41,992 bases of DNA from contig JAABRU010000048.1 in NCBI GenBank assembly GCA_011390755.1, positions 1 to 41,992 on the forward strand. Direction: 5' to 3'. The DNA comes from Desulfobacteraceae bacterium. Its GTDB lineage: Bacteria; Desulfobacterota; Desulfobacteria; Desulfobacterales; Desulfococcaceae. Both the position numbers and the translations under genes were made by a program. Below, piece by piece: positions 6,837 through 14,828 of the stretch. The stretch's first letter is position 1, and each line of letters opens with the position of its first letter. Under the pieces are notes generated by a model. That model worked only from the letters and a program-made list of their open reading frames with translations, did no database searches and was not told the origin of the DNA.

Positions 6837-9221
6837 CTATCGGTCAATATCCGGCAGAATATAGTCCACGGAACCGATAATGGCGATGAGGTCGGAAATG
6901 CTACAGCCTTTTGACAGCATGGGCATTACCTGCACATTGGGGAAGCCGGGGGTGCGGATGCGCATCCGGTATGCGTTGGCGCCGCCGTCACTGACGATAT
7001 AATAGCCCTGTTCCCCGCGGGGGATTTCGCAGGACATATAGGCTTCGCCTTTGGGAATTTTCGGGCCGCGGGTGACATTGACAAAATGGTGAATCAGGCT
7101 TTCGATATCTTTGAGCATATCTTTCCTGTCCGGCACAATATAGCGGTAATCATCGGATTTATACCGACCGGACGGCATATTGGCCGCGGCCTGGCGGATA
7201 ATTTTCAGGCTCTGGCGCATTTCCTCCACCCGCACCCGGTAGCGGTCATAACAGTCTCCGCCGATGGCTGTGGGCACTTCAAAGTCGTAATTTTCATAAC
7301 CCGAATAGGGGAATTTTTTCCGCAGATCCCAGTCCAGCCCGCAGGAGCGCAGATTCGGCCCGCTCACCCCCCATTCCATGGCATCGTCTAAGGAAATACG
7401 GCCCACGCCCACGGACCTGGCTCTGATAATGGCGTTTTTTGTAATCAGGGCTTCGTATTCCCCGATTTTTTCTTCAAATATCTTTGTGAAAGCATCCACC
7501 TTCTCCTTCCAGTCTTCGGGCAGATCCGCGGCCACTCCGCCGATGCGGAACCAGGACGGATGCAGCCTGCCCCCGGTGATGAGTTCCACAATGTCCAGAA
7601 TCATTTCCCGTTCCCGGAAGGTATAGAATGTGGGGGTCATGGCCCCCAGGTCATGGGCAAAGGTTCCCACAAAGAGCAGATGGTTGCTCAGGCGGAAGAG
7701 TTCGCAGATCAGGACACGGATGCACTGCGCCCGCTCCGGTATGCGGATACCGGCCAGTTTTTCCACGGCCAGCACATAGGGCAGATTATTGGAGGCTCCG
7801 GCCAGATAGTCCACCCGGTCTGTATAAGGGATGAACTGGTGCCAGTGCTGCCGTTCCCCGATTTTCTCGGCTCCCCGGTGGTGATAGCCGATCTCCATTG
7901 CCATCTGCCGGATTTCCTCCCCTTCCAGGGTGATGACATAGCGCAGAATGCCGTGGGTGCTGACATGGTGGGGGCCGACATTGAGAATCAGTTCTTCCCC
8001 GTCCGCGCCCTGTTTTACGAACATGGCCGCATCCAGAGGCTGTCTTTTCCTCGCGTCCTCCAGGGTATAGGGCGGATGTTCGGTGGCCCGTCCCGCATAG
8101 GATTTCCGCAGGGGATGCCCTTCCCAGTCCTGGGGCATGAGAATCCGTTGCAGATTGGGGTGTCCTTCAAAGCGGACACCGAACATATCATATACTTCCC
8201 TTTCGTACCAGTTGGCCGAAGGCCAGATATCCGTCACAGTCGGGGTGAAAGGGATTTCACCGTATAAAGGCATTTTCAGGCGGATGCGGGAGGCCCTGTC
8301 AAAGGAGAGCAGGTGATACACCAGGGTGAAATCCGGGTGGGGATTTCCCTTTTCCTGCCGCGCGGATTCGTCTATGGCCGTCAGATCTTCCAGTCTCCGG
8401 AAGCGGAAACCGGGTTCATCTTTCAGAAAACGCAGCACATCCTTAATACGTTCTTTTTCCACATGAAAGGTGGGCATATCCGAGGTGGTTCCGGTCTGCC
8501 GGACGGAATTTCCGAAACGCTCTTTCAGGTTTCGGGCAATGCCTTTGTCCTGTTCACTCAGTTCGACAGAAGCCGCGGGAGGTGTCCACATAAGATCACT
8601 GCGGCTTTCCGGAAACAGGGGGGGGATGGCCGATGTTCCCCGGATGGGAATGCCCTGCATACCGGGGCCGCGGGGGTCACGGGATTTGCTTTCCCCGTCT
8701 TTGAGAACGGAGGTCTGCGTTCCCTGTGTTCCGCCTCCCAGATGGAATACGGAGCGGACGGGTTTTTCTTCAAAAACCTTTTCCTGCAAAAGATTCAGCC
8801 CCCGGAGTACGGCTTCGGGCCGCGGGGGGCATCCCGGAATATAGACATCCACCGGCAGAATCTGGTTCACGCCCTGCACCACGCTGTACACATCGTACAT
8901 GCCCCCGGTATTGGAGCAGGACCCCATGGAAATCACCCATTTGGGTTCGGGCATCTGTTCATAAAGGCGAAGAACCACGGGCGCGATTTTTTTGAAAACC
9001 GTACCGGAAACAATGAGCAGATCGGCCTGACGGGGAGAGGGCCGGAAGACTTCCGCACCGAAACGGGCAATATCATAGCGGGAGGTAATGGCCGTGGCCT
9101 CTTCCACAAAACAGCAGGACAGGCCGAAAAACATGGGCCAGAGACTGCGGGAACGTGCCCAGTTCAGCACCATATCCCCAGCTCCCATCCCTTTTTCCAT
9201 ATGCTTTTTCAGATTTTTCAT
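6837..9221 (-). CDS. nuoBCD: Fused NADH-quinone oxidoreductase subunits B, C and D
   Basis: One 794-residue chain covers three complex I peripheral-arm subunits. NuoB (about 1-150) has all four N2 cluster ligands: the Cys36-Cys37 pair, Cys102 in MGSCSNTGG and Cys131 in [10 protein letters not shown] Gly/Pro-rich linker (150-260) follows. NuoC (260-400) has [19 protein letters not shown], and NuoD (410-794) has [21 protein letters not shown] and DRVDYLAG of the quinone site. I take ATG at 9221 because it overlaps the nuoA stop as ATGA; the frame could extend to 9326 but that would run far into nuoA. NuoBCD fusions are known in Deltaproteobacteria. No nuoE or later gene follows. Confidence 0.93.
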   Translation of the reverse strand: MKNLKKHMEKGMGAGDMVLNWARSRSLWPMFFGLSCCFVEEATAITSRYDIARFGAEVFRPSPRQADLLIVSGTVFKKIAPVVLRLYEQMPEPKWVISMGSCSNTGGMYDVYSVVQGVNQILPVDVYIPGCPPRPEAVLRGLNLLQEKVFEEKPVRSVFHLGGGTQGTQTSVLKDGESKSRDPRGPGMQGIPIRGTSAIPPLFPESRSDLMWTPPAASVELSEQDKGIARNLKERFGNSVRQTGTTSDMPTFHVEKERIKDVLRFLKDEPGFRFRRLEDLTAIDESARQEKGNPHPDFTLVYHLLSFDRASRIRLKMPLYGEIPFTPTVTDIWPSANWYEREVYDMFGVRFEGHPNLQRILMPQDWEGHPLRKSYAGRATEHPPYTLEDARKRQPLDAAMFVKQGADGEELILNVGPHHVSTHGILRYVITLEGEEIRQMAMEIGYHHRGAEKIGERQHWHQFIPYTDRVDYLAGASNNLPYVLAVEKLAGIRIPERAQCIRVLICELFRLSNHLLFVGTFAHDLGAMTPTFYTFREREMILDIVELITGGRLHPSWFRIGGVAADLPEDWKEKVDAFTKIFEEKIGEYEALITKNAIIRARSVGVGRISLDDAMEWGVSGPNLRSCGLDWDLRKKFPYSGYENYDFEVPTAIGGDCYDRYRVRVEEMRQSLKIIRQAAANMPSGRYKSDDYRYIVPDRKDMLKDIESLIHHFVNVTRGPKIPKGEAYMSCEIPRGEQGYYIVSDGGANAYRMRIRTPGFPNVQVMPMLSKGCSISDLIAIIGSVDYILPDIDR

Positions 9222-9625
9222 TTTTTCAGCAACGGCCCCCAATCCAATGCTCCTTTGCGCCATATATAGACCAGTCCGAGCAGTAATATGAGTATAAAAA
9301 AGGACATCTGCATCCATCCGGCCCATCCCAGACTTTTACATGCCACAGCCCAGGAAAAAATATAGGCCCCTTCCACATCAAAGAGCAGAAAGAAAATTGC
9401 CACCAGGAAAAAGGGAACCGGATAGCGGAGACGGGCGGAACCGGTCGGGATAATTCCGCTTTCATACACCCTTTGTTTTTCTTCAGAGGGTTTCTTTTCT
9501 CCCAGCCAGGAAGACAGAAAAAGGAGAAAAGCAATCAGGAATAAGACAATGATTCCGAAAACGGTGAGACTGAAAATACCGGGTGACCAGGGGGATAATG
9601 CTGTGATGTCGCTTACAGGCTGCAT
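9218..9625 (-). CDS. nuoA: NADH-quinone oxidoreductase subunit A
   Basis: A 135-residue membrane protein with three predicted helices: [19 protein letters not shown], then [20 protein letters not shown] and [16 protein letters not shown]. The loop with [17 protein letters not shown] and the FDVE motif in helix 2 are hallmarks of NuoA, which lines the quinone-binding/coupling region of complex I. Its TGA overlaps the nuoBCD start by four bases, so the two are co-translated. An upstream gap of almost 900 bp holds their promoter, which I cannot place with confidence. Confidence 0.93.
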   Translation of the reverse strand: MQPVSDITALSPWSPGIFSLTVFGIIVLFLIAFLLFLSSWLGEKKPSEEKQRVYESGIIPTGSARLRYPVPFFLVAIFFLLFDVEGAYIFSWAVACKSLGWAGWMQMSFFILILLLGLVYIWRKGALDWGPLLKK

Positions 9626-9660
9626 ATGTACCTCAGGGTATATTTAAAAGAGAAACATTG

Positions 9661-9759
9661 ATGAATCGGTAAAAAGTCCAAATTGCAAAAAACGCTGTTA
9701 ATAAAATCAGCCCATTAATATGTATCAAAACCTGATTTTCCGACTTTTTACGGGATCAT
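9661..9759. mobile_element. 99-bp MITE-like element, gtaaaaagtcc family, copy 1
   Basis: The element opens atgaatcggtaaaaagtcc and closes with gactttttacgggatcat. It is nearly identical in length and sequence to the copy at 14450-14548. Flanks aaacatt(g) and aaacatt(a) look like a 7-bp target duplication. It lies upstream of nuoA in the nuoA/porin intergenic space. Confidence 0.75.
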
Positions 9760-10253
9760 CAAACATTATATATATTTCAGAATATTTCAGACAGATTGTG
9801 CAGGCATGCGGATTATTATGTAATAAGTTTTCTTTATAAACGCTGAATATGCTGTTGTCAAGGCAGAATTCCTCCCGCGGGCATGATAGTGCTTTTTCGG
9901 GTTCACCGGGCCATAGGAAAAAAAATTATTGGATTCCCCATATGTTTTCAAACGTCATAAACTGAGTTTTTTCAAAGGAGTGCCAAACTGAAAGTTTGGC
10001 AACAAAACCGCTATTTTTTCACTCCCAGACTTTCTGTTTGGGACTCCGCTTATTCCGGTGTCCGGCGTACATCATCCCGTTTTTCACCCTGCATTTTCAT
10101 ATAAACCTTAGCACGCCAGAAATCTGCATTCAGGAGAGGATATATTGCAAAAAAATCTGTTTCATGGTACTTTCACTTCCGAAAATCTTTCTGCGCTGGA
10201 GAAAAACGCTTTTTCATCATCTTTTTCCGCTTTGCCTTCCGCCGGGAAAATAT
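9760..10253. repeat. Non-coding gap with palindromic element, copy 2 (9977-10047)
   Basis: The only structured part is an inverted repeat at 9977-10047 with ggagtgccaaactgaaag and a diverged opposite arm ending tgggactcc. The short frames here have no protein-like character. With 9626-9760 and the promoter region downstream it forms an 897-bp divergent spacer. Confidence 0.5.
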
Positions 10254-10284
10254 TTGACAAATCATCAATAACTGTTTGTATTAT
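10254..10284 (+). promoter_or_regulatory. Possible sigma-70-type promoter for the porin-like gene
   Basis: TTGACA at 10254-10259 matches the -35 consensus, and TATTAT at 10279-10284 lies 19 bp on, within a long AT-rich run. It would leave a 5' leader of over 200 nt before the gene at 10523. A second TTGACA at 10352 lacks a good -10. Spacing is one or two bases long, so this is tentative. Confidence 0.3.
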
Positions 10285-10522
10285 ATTATATTTAATACAT
10301 CGCACCCTTTTTCCCGTCTGCCTTTCCCTTCCATGCTCAGACAGAAAAAACTTGACAGCATTACGGCATATTGTTTATCAAGGCAAGTGGACTTAATATG
10401 TAAATTATATAATTCCGAAAAGGAGGTGAAAAACAAAGTCATTTTTTGGGGAAAAATTATCAGGTTTGAGAAAAATTATTAGGTGAATATCAATTACATA
10501 AGTTTAAGGAGGAAATTTTAAG

Positions 10523-11830
10523 ATGAAAAAATTAGGTATGTTGGCATTGGCAGCACTGCTGGTTGTTTCTTTTACCATTCCGGCATGGGCAATGGAAAGT
10601 CAGTTCGGCGGGTATTGGCGGACACGGATGTACACCAACCAGAATTTTACCGGTGAAGATGAAACTGAAGCAAAGGATCAGTCTTTGGTGGATACCCGAA
10701 CCCGGCTGTATTATACGGCTGTTTTTCACGAAAATCTCAAATTTGTCAACAAATTTGAATTTGATGCCAAATGGGGTGACACAGTTCTCGGTGACATCGG
10801 TGCAGACGGTGTAAAGTTTGAGATCAAAAATTCCTATGCGGATTTCAATCTCGGTCCTGTAAATGCCAAAGTCGGTATTCAGGGCGGAACACTGGCCCGC
10901 GGTTTCCTGTTCTCTGATGATTTTTCCGGTGCTGTTGTAACCTTTCAGGGAAACGGTATCAGTCTTCCTTTTTTCTGGATTAAAACCTTTGAAGGCGGTA
11001 CAGGACCGGACGCAAATGATATGGATGTAGATCTTTATGCCTTTGCTCCGTCTTTTAATTTGGGCGGCGGAATGGTTAAAGTGAATCCCTATGTTGCCTG
11101 GGTGTATTCTGATGACGTGTCCGGCTGGAATCCATATATCAACTATGAGGACAGAGCCACACCCGAATTAAAGGCAAATGATTTGAATGCAGAAGAATAC
11201 AGCATTTACTACGGGGGTATTGATGTAGATTTGAACTTTGATGCAGCTTCTGTATGGTTGACCGGAATCTATCAGGGCGGAACAATAGATCTTATAGGCG
11301 GAAATGAAATTGATGTGTCTGCCTGGCTGGCTGCTGTGGGTGGTAAAGTGAATTTTGGTGTTGCGGATGTACATGGTCAGTTCTTCTATGCCACGGGTGA
11401 TGATGATGAAGACGAAGATTATGAAGCTTTCTTCTTCGTATCTCAGAATCAGTTTACAGGTCAGTCTTATTACTGGGCTGAACTTATGGGATACGGTATA
11501 TTTGATGACATCGTTTCCAATAACTCCCCGGCTGATAAAATTTCCAATATCATGGCTGCCAATATCGGAACAACCATTAAACCGACGGACAAACTGAGTA
11601 TTACACTGGATGTATGGTACGCCGCGCTGGCGGAAGATATTATGGTTGGCACAGACGAAGAGAATTATCTGGGAACAGAAGTGGATCTGAAAATTACCTA
11701 TCAGTTGATGAAAGGCCTGAAACTTGATGTAGTCGGTGCTTATCTGTTCGCAGGAGAAGCAACAACACTGGATCATCCGGATGAAGCAGATCCTTACGAA
11801 GTTGGTACACAACTGTCCCTCAGCTTCTAA
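10523..11830 (+). CDS. Outer-membrane porin-like beta-barrel protein, paralogue 1
   Basis: The 435-residue precursor has a clear signal peptide (MKKLGMLALAALLVVSF, cleavage after AWA). The mature part alternates short amphipathic strands such as FGGYWRTRMYTNQNF and LYYTAVFHENLKFVNKFEF and acidic loops. It ends in LSLSF, a C-terminal Phe as in BAM-targeted barrels. I recognise no substrate-specific family; porin or alginate-export-like channel is the best description. A strong aaggaggaaa ribosome binding site precedes the ATG. A terminator follows at 11862. A 435-residue paralogue starts at 11925. Confidence 0.7.
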   Translation: MKKLGMLALAALLVVSFTIPAWAMESQFGGYWRTRMYTNQNFTGEDETEAKDQSLVDTRTRLYYTAVFHENLKFVNKFEFDAKWGDTVLGDIGADGVKFEIKNSYADFNLGPVNAKVGIQGGTLARGFLFSDDFSGAVVTFQGNGISLPFFWIKTFEGGTGPDANDMDVDLYAFAPSFNLGGGMVKVNPYVAWVYSDDVSGWNPYINYEDRATPELKANDLNAEEYSIYYGGIDVDLNFDAASVWLTGIYQGGTIDLIGGNEIDVSAWLAAVGGKVNFGVADVHGQFFYATGDDDEDEDYEAFFFVSQNQFTGQSYYWAELMGYGIFDDIVSNNSPADKISNIMAANIGTTIKPTDKLSITLDVWYAALAEDIMVGTDEENYLGTEVDLKITYQLMKGLKLDVVGAYLFAGEATTLDHPDEADPYEVGTQLSLSF

Positions 11831-11861
11831 GTTTTATTTTTTTGATATAGTCTGAAATCAG

Positions 11862-11896
11862 AAACCGGAAGAGTCTGTCTCTTCCGGTTTTTTTTA
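11862..11896 (+). terminator. Rho-independent terminator between the two porin-like genes
   Basis: The 12-bp stem aaaccggaagag/ctcttccggttt with a 5-nt loop is followed by a run of T. It lies 32 bp after the first porin-like stop and about 30 bp before the next start, so the second paralogue probably depends on read-through or its own promoter. Confidence 0.85.
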
Positions 11897-11924
11897 TGAA
11901 GATATATTTATTGGGAGAAACTGC

Positions 11925-13232
11925 ATGAAAAAGCTGTTTTTTGTATTTCTTACCGGCATATTTTTTCTTATTCCGATCTCCCCCTCATCGGCTGTGGAAA
12001 ACCAGTTCGGCGGTCACTGGTACACGCTTTTTTTTAGCAATCAGAATTTCAGCGGAGAAGATCGGATCGGCGATAAAGATATGCGTATTGTGGATACGCA
12101 GGCCCGTCTTTATTACACAGCGGTATTCCATGAAAACCTGAAATTTGTAAATAAATTTGAATTCAGTGCACAATGGGGAGACACGGAACTGGGGGATATC
12201 GGAGCAGACGGCACTGTGCTTGAAATCAAAAACTCCTATGCGGATTTTAATATTTCTCAAATCAATATCACTGCCGGAATTCAGGGACTTGTTTTCAGCC
12301 GGGGATTCATATTTGATGATGATGCTGCCGGAGCCGCCATCACATACCAGTCTGATTTGGCAGACATACAGTTTTTCTGGCTCAAAGCCTATGAAGGCGG
12401 GGCAGGAAAAGATGCCAATGATTATGATGTGGATTACTACGGACTCACCCCCCTCTTCAGACTTGGAGAAAATTGGCAAATCAATCCTTTTTTCATGTAT
12501 ATCTATTCAGACGATGCCAAAAACTGGACAGATGAGGAGGGCACTCCCTTTTTCGGCGATAATGCCGAAGAAGTGAATCTGTGGTATGCCGGTCTGAATC
12601 TGGATGCGGATTTTGACAGATTTTCCCTCTGGTGTACCGGTATTTACCAGGGCGGGGATATAAGCTTTCATACAGAAAACAGGAAGCAGGACTTTTCCGC
12701 GTGGCTGGCAGCCGCGGGGGCCAGTATTTCTATGAGCAAAGGGGATATTCACGGCCAGTTTTTTTATGCCACCGGGGATGACGGAGAAGACCCGGATCAG
12801 GAAAATTTCTGGGTTCCCCGTGGGCAGTCCTACTACTGGGCAGAAATCATGGGCTATGGAATCATTGATTACGAATACTCCAACAACTCCCCCGGCGATC
12901 AGATTTCCAATATCATGGCCGCCAATATCGGTGTCACCTTCAACCCCCTCAGCAATGTTTCCTACCGACTGGATGTCTGGTATGCGGCTCTGGCAGAGGA
13001 CATTTATGTGCTCAACGGGGAAAAATACAGCAAAGGAAATGCCCCTGCCGGTGCCAATGGGGAAAGTTACCTGGGAACCGAAGTGGATCTGGTACTTACC
13101 GTGGAACTGGTAAAGGGTCTGAAAATGGATATTGTGGGCGCATATTTATTCGCAGGCAAAGCCACCACACAGGATTCCCCCAATGATGCCAACCCCTACG
13201 AAATCGGAACCCAGTTGTCGCTGAGTTTCTGA
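11925..13232 (+). CDS. Outer-membrane porin-like beta-barrel protein, paralogue 2
   Basis: This 435-residue protein aligns with the previous one along its whole length, e.g. LYYTAVFHENLKFVNKFEF is shared exactly, as is the Ser-Leu-Ser-Phe end. The signal peptide is MKKLFFVFLTGIFFLIPIS with cleavage near SSA. Central loops differ (an insertion with NGEKYSKGNAPAGANGE near residue 365 and a shortened loop near 205), which is where a porin would vary in ligand or phage contact. A tandem duplication followed by divergence is the simplest history. Confidence 0.7.
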   Translation: MKKLFFVFLTGIFFLIPISPSSAVENQFGGHWYTLFFSNQNFSGEDRIGDKDMRIVDTQARLYYTAVFHENLKFVNKFEFSAQWGDTELGDIGADGTVLEIKNSYADFNISQINITAGIQGLVFSRGFIFDDDAAGAAITYQSDLADIQFFWLKAYEGGAGKDANDYDVDYYGLTPLFRLGENWQINPFFMYIYSDDAKNWTDEEGTPFFGDNAEEVNLWYAGLNLDADFDRFSLWCTGIYQGGDISFHTENRKQDFSAWLAAAGASISMSKGDIHGQFFYATGDDGEDPDQENFWVPRGQSYYWAEIMGYGIIDYEYSNNSPGDQISNIMAANIGVTFNPLSNVSYRLDVWYAALAEDIYVLNGEKYSKGNAPAGANGESYLGTEVDLVLTVELVKGLKMDIVGAYLFAGKATTQDSPNDANPYEIGTQLSLSF

Positions 13233-13234
13233 TT

Positions 13235-13276
13235 ATCTGAAACGGAGTGCCAAACTGAAAGTTTGGCACTTCAGAT
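13235..13276. terminator. Hairpin after porin-like gene 2 (palindromic family, copy 3)
   Basis: An outer stem atctgaa/ttcagat and an inner 10-bp stem gtgccaaact/agtttggcac with a 3-nt loop begin three bases after the stop codon. There is no T-run. The sequence belongs to the same palindromic family as 9977-10047, so it may act as a terminator or RNA stabiliser recruited from a repeat. Confidence 0.5.
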
Positions 13277-13338
13277 GATATTCTATGGCTAACCCAATGT
13301 AAATTTTAAAAAAGCAATAAATGATCCAAAGGAATAAT

Positions 13339-13365
13339 TTGACAGCCGGTAACATCTATGTTACC
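13339..13365 (+). promoter_or_regulatory. higBA promoter with palindromic operator
   Basis: TTGACA at 13339-13344 is a good -35. It is followed by a perfect palindrome, GGTAACAT-CT-ATGTTACC, at 13348-13365, lying between the -35 and the higB ATG at 13374. The palindrome is placed for an antitoxin to block transcription, as HigA-type antitoxins do. The mRNA leader would be only a few bases long. Confidence 0.55.
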
Positions 13366-13373
13366 CTGTTCTT

Positions 13374-13728
13374 ATGAAAATTCAGGAATATGTCAGAGAG
13401 GATGGTTCCAGTCCTTATCAGAAATGGTTTGATAACCTGAACCCGGCTGCCGCTGCAAAAATATCCGTTGCCATAGCCCGATTGGAGTCTGGGAATCTTT
13501 CAAATATCGGTAGTGGGTCAAATCCGTTGATGACGGTCTCCCCTCCCCTGAGGGAGGGGCAGGGGGAGGGTGAAAACTGTTTTAATTACAGATTGTTATT
13601 TTTCCCCCTCCCCTAACCCCTCCCACAGGGGGAGGGGGATTTTCAAGGGATTTGACCCACTACCCAAATATCATTATGCAAAGAATATCGAAAGCGAAAA
13701 AAGACTGCTGAACCTAAGAGGAAATAAA
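13374..13728 (+). pseudogene. higB: HigB-like (phage Gp49 family) toxin destroyed by deletion and MITE insertion
   Basis: Codons 1-45 encode MKIQEYVREDGSSPYQKWFD and AAAAKISVAIARLESGNLSN, the N-terminal half of the HigB/Gp49 family. A 156-bp element (13509-13664) with 8-bp target duplications follows. Beyond it, in another frame, comes the family C-terminus KEYRKRKKTAEPKRK and a stop just before the higA start. The conserved central part (normally about 45 residues with GVFEYKID and YRIYF-type motifs) is gone, so a deletion preceded or accompanied the insertion. The promoter and palindromic operator upstream remain intact and would now drive only higA. Confidence 0.8.
13509..13664. mobile_element. 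156-bp MITE with perfect 17-bp terminal repeats
   Basis: The ends ggtagtgggtcaaatcc and ggatttgacccactacc are perfect inverted repeats. The 8-bp word caaatatc flanks the element at 13501-13508 and 13665-13672 as a target-site duplication. The interior is two GC-rich hairpins of the cccctccc type round an AT-rich core. Relatives sharing the tgggtcaaatcc end lie at 28482-28616 and 29541-29846. It interrupts the higB-like gene. Confidence 0.88.
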
Positions 13729-14067
13729 ATGTCTCAAATAACTAAAGATTATAAAGATACAATCAACAACCGGTTGAAGCAGGATCCGGCATTTGCGGCA
13801 GCTTTATTTGACGAAGCGGTTTCTCTCTTTCTTAATGGTGAACCGTCCACCGCAAGAATTATACTGAGAGAACTTGTAAAAGCAACGGTTGGTTTTGAAA
13901 AACTTGCAATTGAGACAGAAAGGCCGACGAAGAGTCTGCATCGTATGCTGTCAGCCGGAGGAAATCCGACAATGAACAATTTAACCAGTATTATAAATGT
14001 ATTGCGTCAGAATCTCAATTTGAATATTAAAGTTCATACTTTCCCTGCCATCAGTAACTTATCGTAG
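13729..14067 (+). CDS. higA: HigA-like antitoxin, orphaned
   Basis: A 112-residue protein reads MSQITKDYKDTINNRLKQDP at the start. The middle holds FLNGEPSTARIILRELVKAT and the C-terminal half an HTH-like segment (RPTKSLHRMLSAGGNPTMNN, then LTSIINVLRQNL), as in HigA-type antitoxins of HigB/Gp49 systems. The ATG has agaggaaat upstream. The frame is intact although the toxin immediately upstream is destroyed. It can presumably still bind the palindrome at 13348-13365, serving as an autorepressor or an anti-addiction factor. Confidence 0.75.
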   Translation: MSQITKDYKDTINNRLKQDPAFAAALFDEAVSLFLNGEPSTARIILRELVKATVGFEKLAIETERPTKSLHRMLSAGGNPTMNNLTSIINVLRQNLNLNIKVHTFPAISNLS

Positions 14068-14149
14068 AAACGGCATCCCACCGTTTCCGGGGTGGCGGGC
14101 ACGAAAAAGCCTGTGCTTGCCCTACAGGAAAAAACACCGGAGGTTGATT

Positions 14150-14380
14150 ATGAATATTTCTCAGGCAGCAATAGATGAAATAAAAAATTTAGATATATCA
14201 GAGAAGATACTTATTGTAGAAGATATTTGGGATAGCATTGTTGCAAAAGATGAATATCCTGAATTGACAAAAGAACAATATACCGAGTTAAACAGAAGAA
14301 TTGATTCATTTCATGCCAATCCTGAACAGGGAAGAACATGGAATGAGATAAAAAATGATTATTGGAAACAGAAACATTAA
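14150..14380 (+). CDS. Addiction-module antitoxin (TIGR02574-like)
   Basis: This 76-residue product opens MNISQAAIDEIKNLDISEKI and contains LIVEDIWDSIVAKDEYPELT and YTELNRRIDSF, the same family as the antitoxin at 4814-5041. The ATG at 14150 follows ccggaggtt, a strong ribosome binding site, so I do not use the upstream start at 14117. The cognate ParE-type toxin follows after a MITE insertion. Confidence 0.78.
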   Translation: MNISQAAIDEIKNLDISEKILIVEDIWDSIVAKDEYPELTKEQYTELNRRIDSFHANPEQGRTWNEIKNDYWKQKH

Positions 14381-14449
14381 TCAGATTCAAAAAAATCATT
14401 AAAAAGTCAATGAATTATGTTTGTAAAATTTTTACCTGAAGCAGAATTG

Positions 14450-14548
14450 ATGAACCGGTAAAAAGTCCAAATTTCAAAAATCGCTATTAATAAAATCAGA
14501 GTGTTAATATGTATCAAAACCTGATTTTCGGACTTTTTACGAGACCAT
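14450..14548. mobile_element. 99-bp MITE-like element, gtaaaaagtcc family, copy 2, inside a toxin gene
   Basis: Ends atgaaccggtaaaaagtcc and ggactttttacgagaccat form an inverted repeat. The 8-bp word cagaattg flanks it at 14442-14449 and 14549-14556. Left of it an ATG at 14417 begins MFVKFLPEAEL; right of it ELEMSEAVEWY continues the toxin, so the insertion point lies within the toxin's first ten codons. The copy at 9661-9759 has the same length. Confidence 0.85.
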
Positions 14549-14814
14549 CAGAATTGGAAATGAGCGAAGCTGTTGAATGGTATGCACAGAAAAAATATGG
14601 CCTTGATACTGAATTTATGCGTTGTATTGACGAAACAATTTCAAGAATACAAAGAAATCCGCAACTTTTCCCAATAGCCTTAAAAAATTCAAGAAAGGCT
14701 CTTGTTAAAAGATTTCCATACACAATTTATTATGAAATAAAAGGTCATATTATCATGGTGTTAGCTGTGTTTCATGCGAAAAGAAATCCTGAAAATTGGC
14801 AAAAAAGACTATAA
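14509..14814 (+). CDS. ParE/RelE-type toxin with a MITE-derived N-terminus
   Basis: From residue 14 on this is an ordinary ParE toxin: ELEMSEAVEWYAQKKYGLDT, then EFMRCIDETISRIQRNPQLF, LVKRFPYTIYYEIKG and the C-terminal AVFHAKRNPENWQKRL. Residues 1-13 (MYQNLIFGLFTRP) are read from the MITE at 14450-14548. The original start (ATG 14417, MFVKFLPEAEL) now runs into a stop inside the element. The frame after the element is open, so the element supplies a new ATG and about 13 residues, but with only a weak ribosome binding site. The protein could be active, attenuated or unexpressed. Confidence 0.7.
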   Translation: MYQNLIFGLFTRPSELEMSEAVEWYAQKKYGLDTEFMRCIDETISRIQRNPQLFPIALKNSRKALVKRFPYTIYYEIKGHIIMVLAVFHAKRNPENWQKRL

Positions 14815-14828
14815 AACCTTATTAAATT

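Noticed and set aside
8313-9269. 318-codon open frame on the plus strand
   Set aside because: It lies opposite nuoBCD, whose motifs are unmistakable; GC-rich codon use opens the reverse frame.
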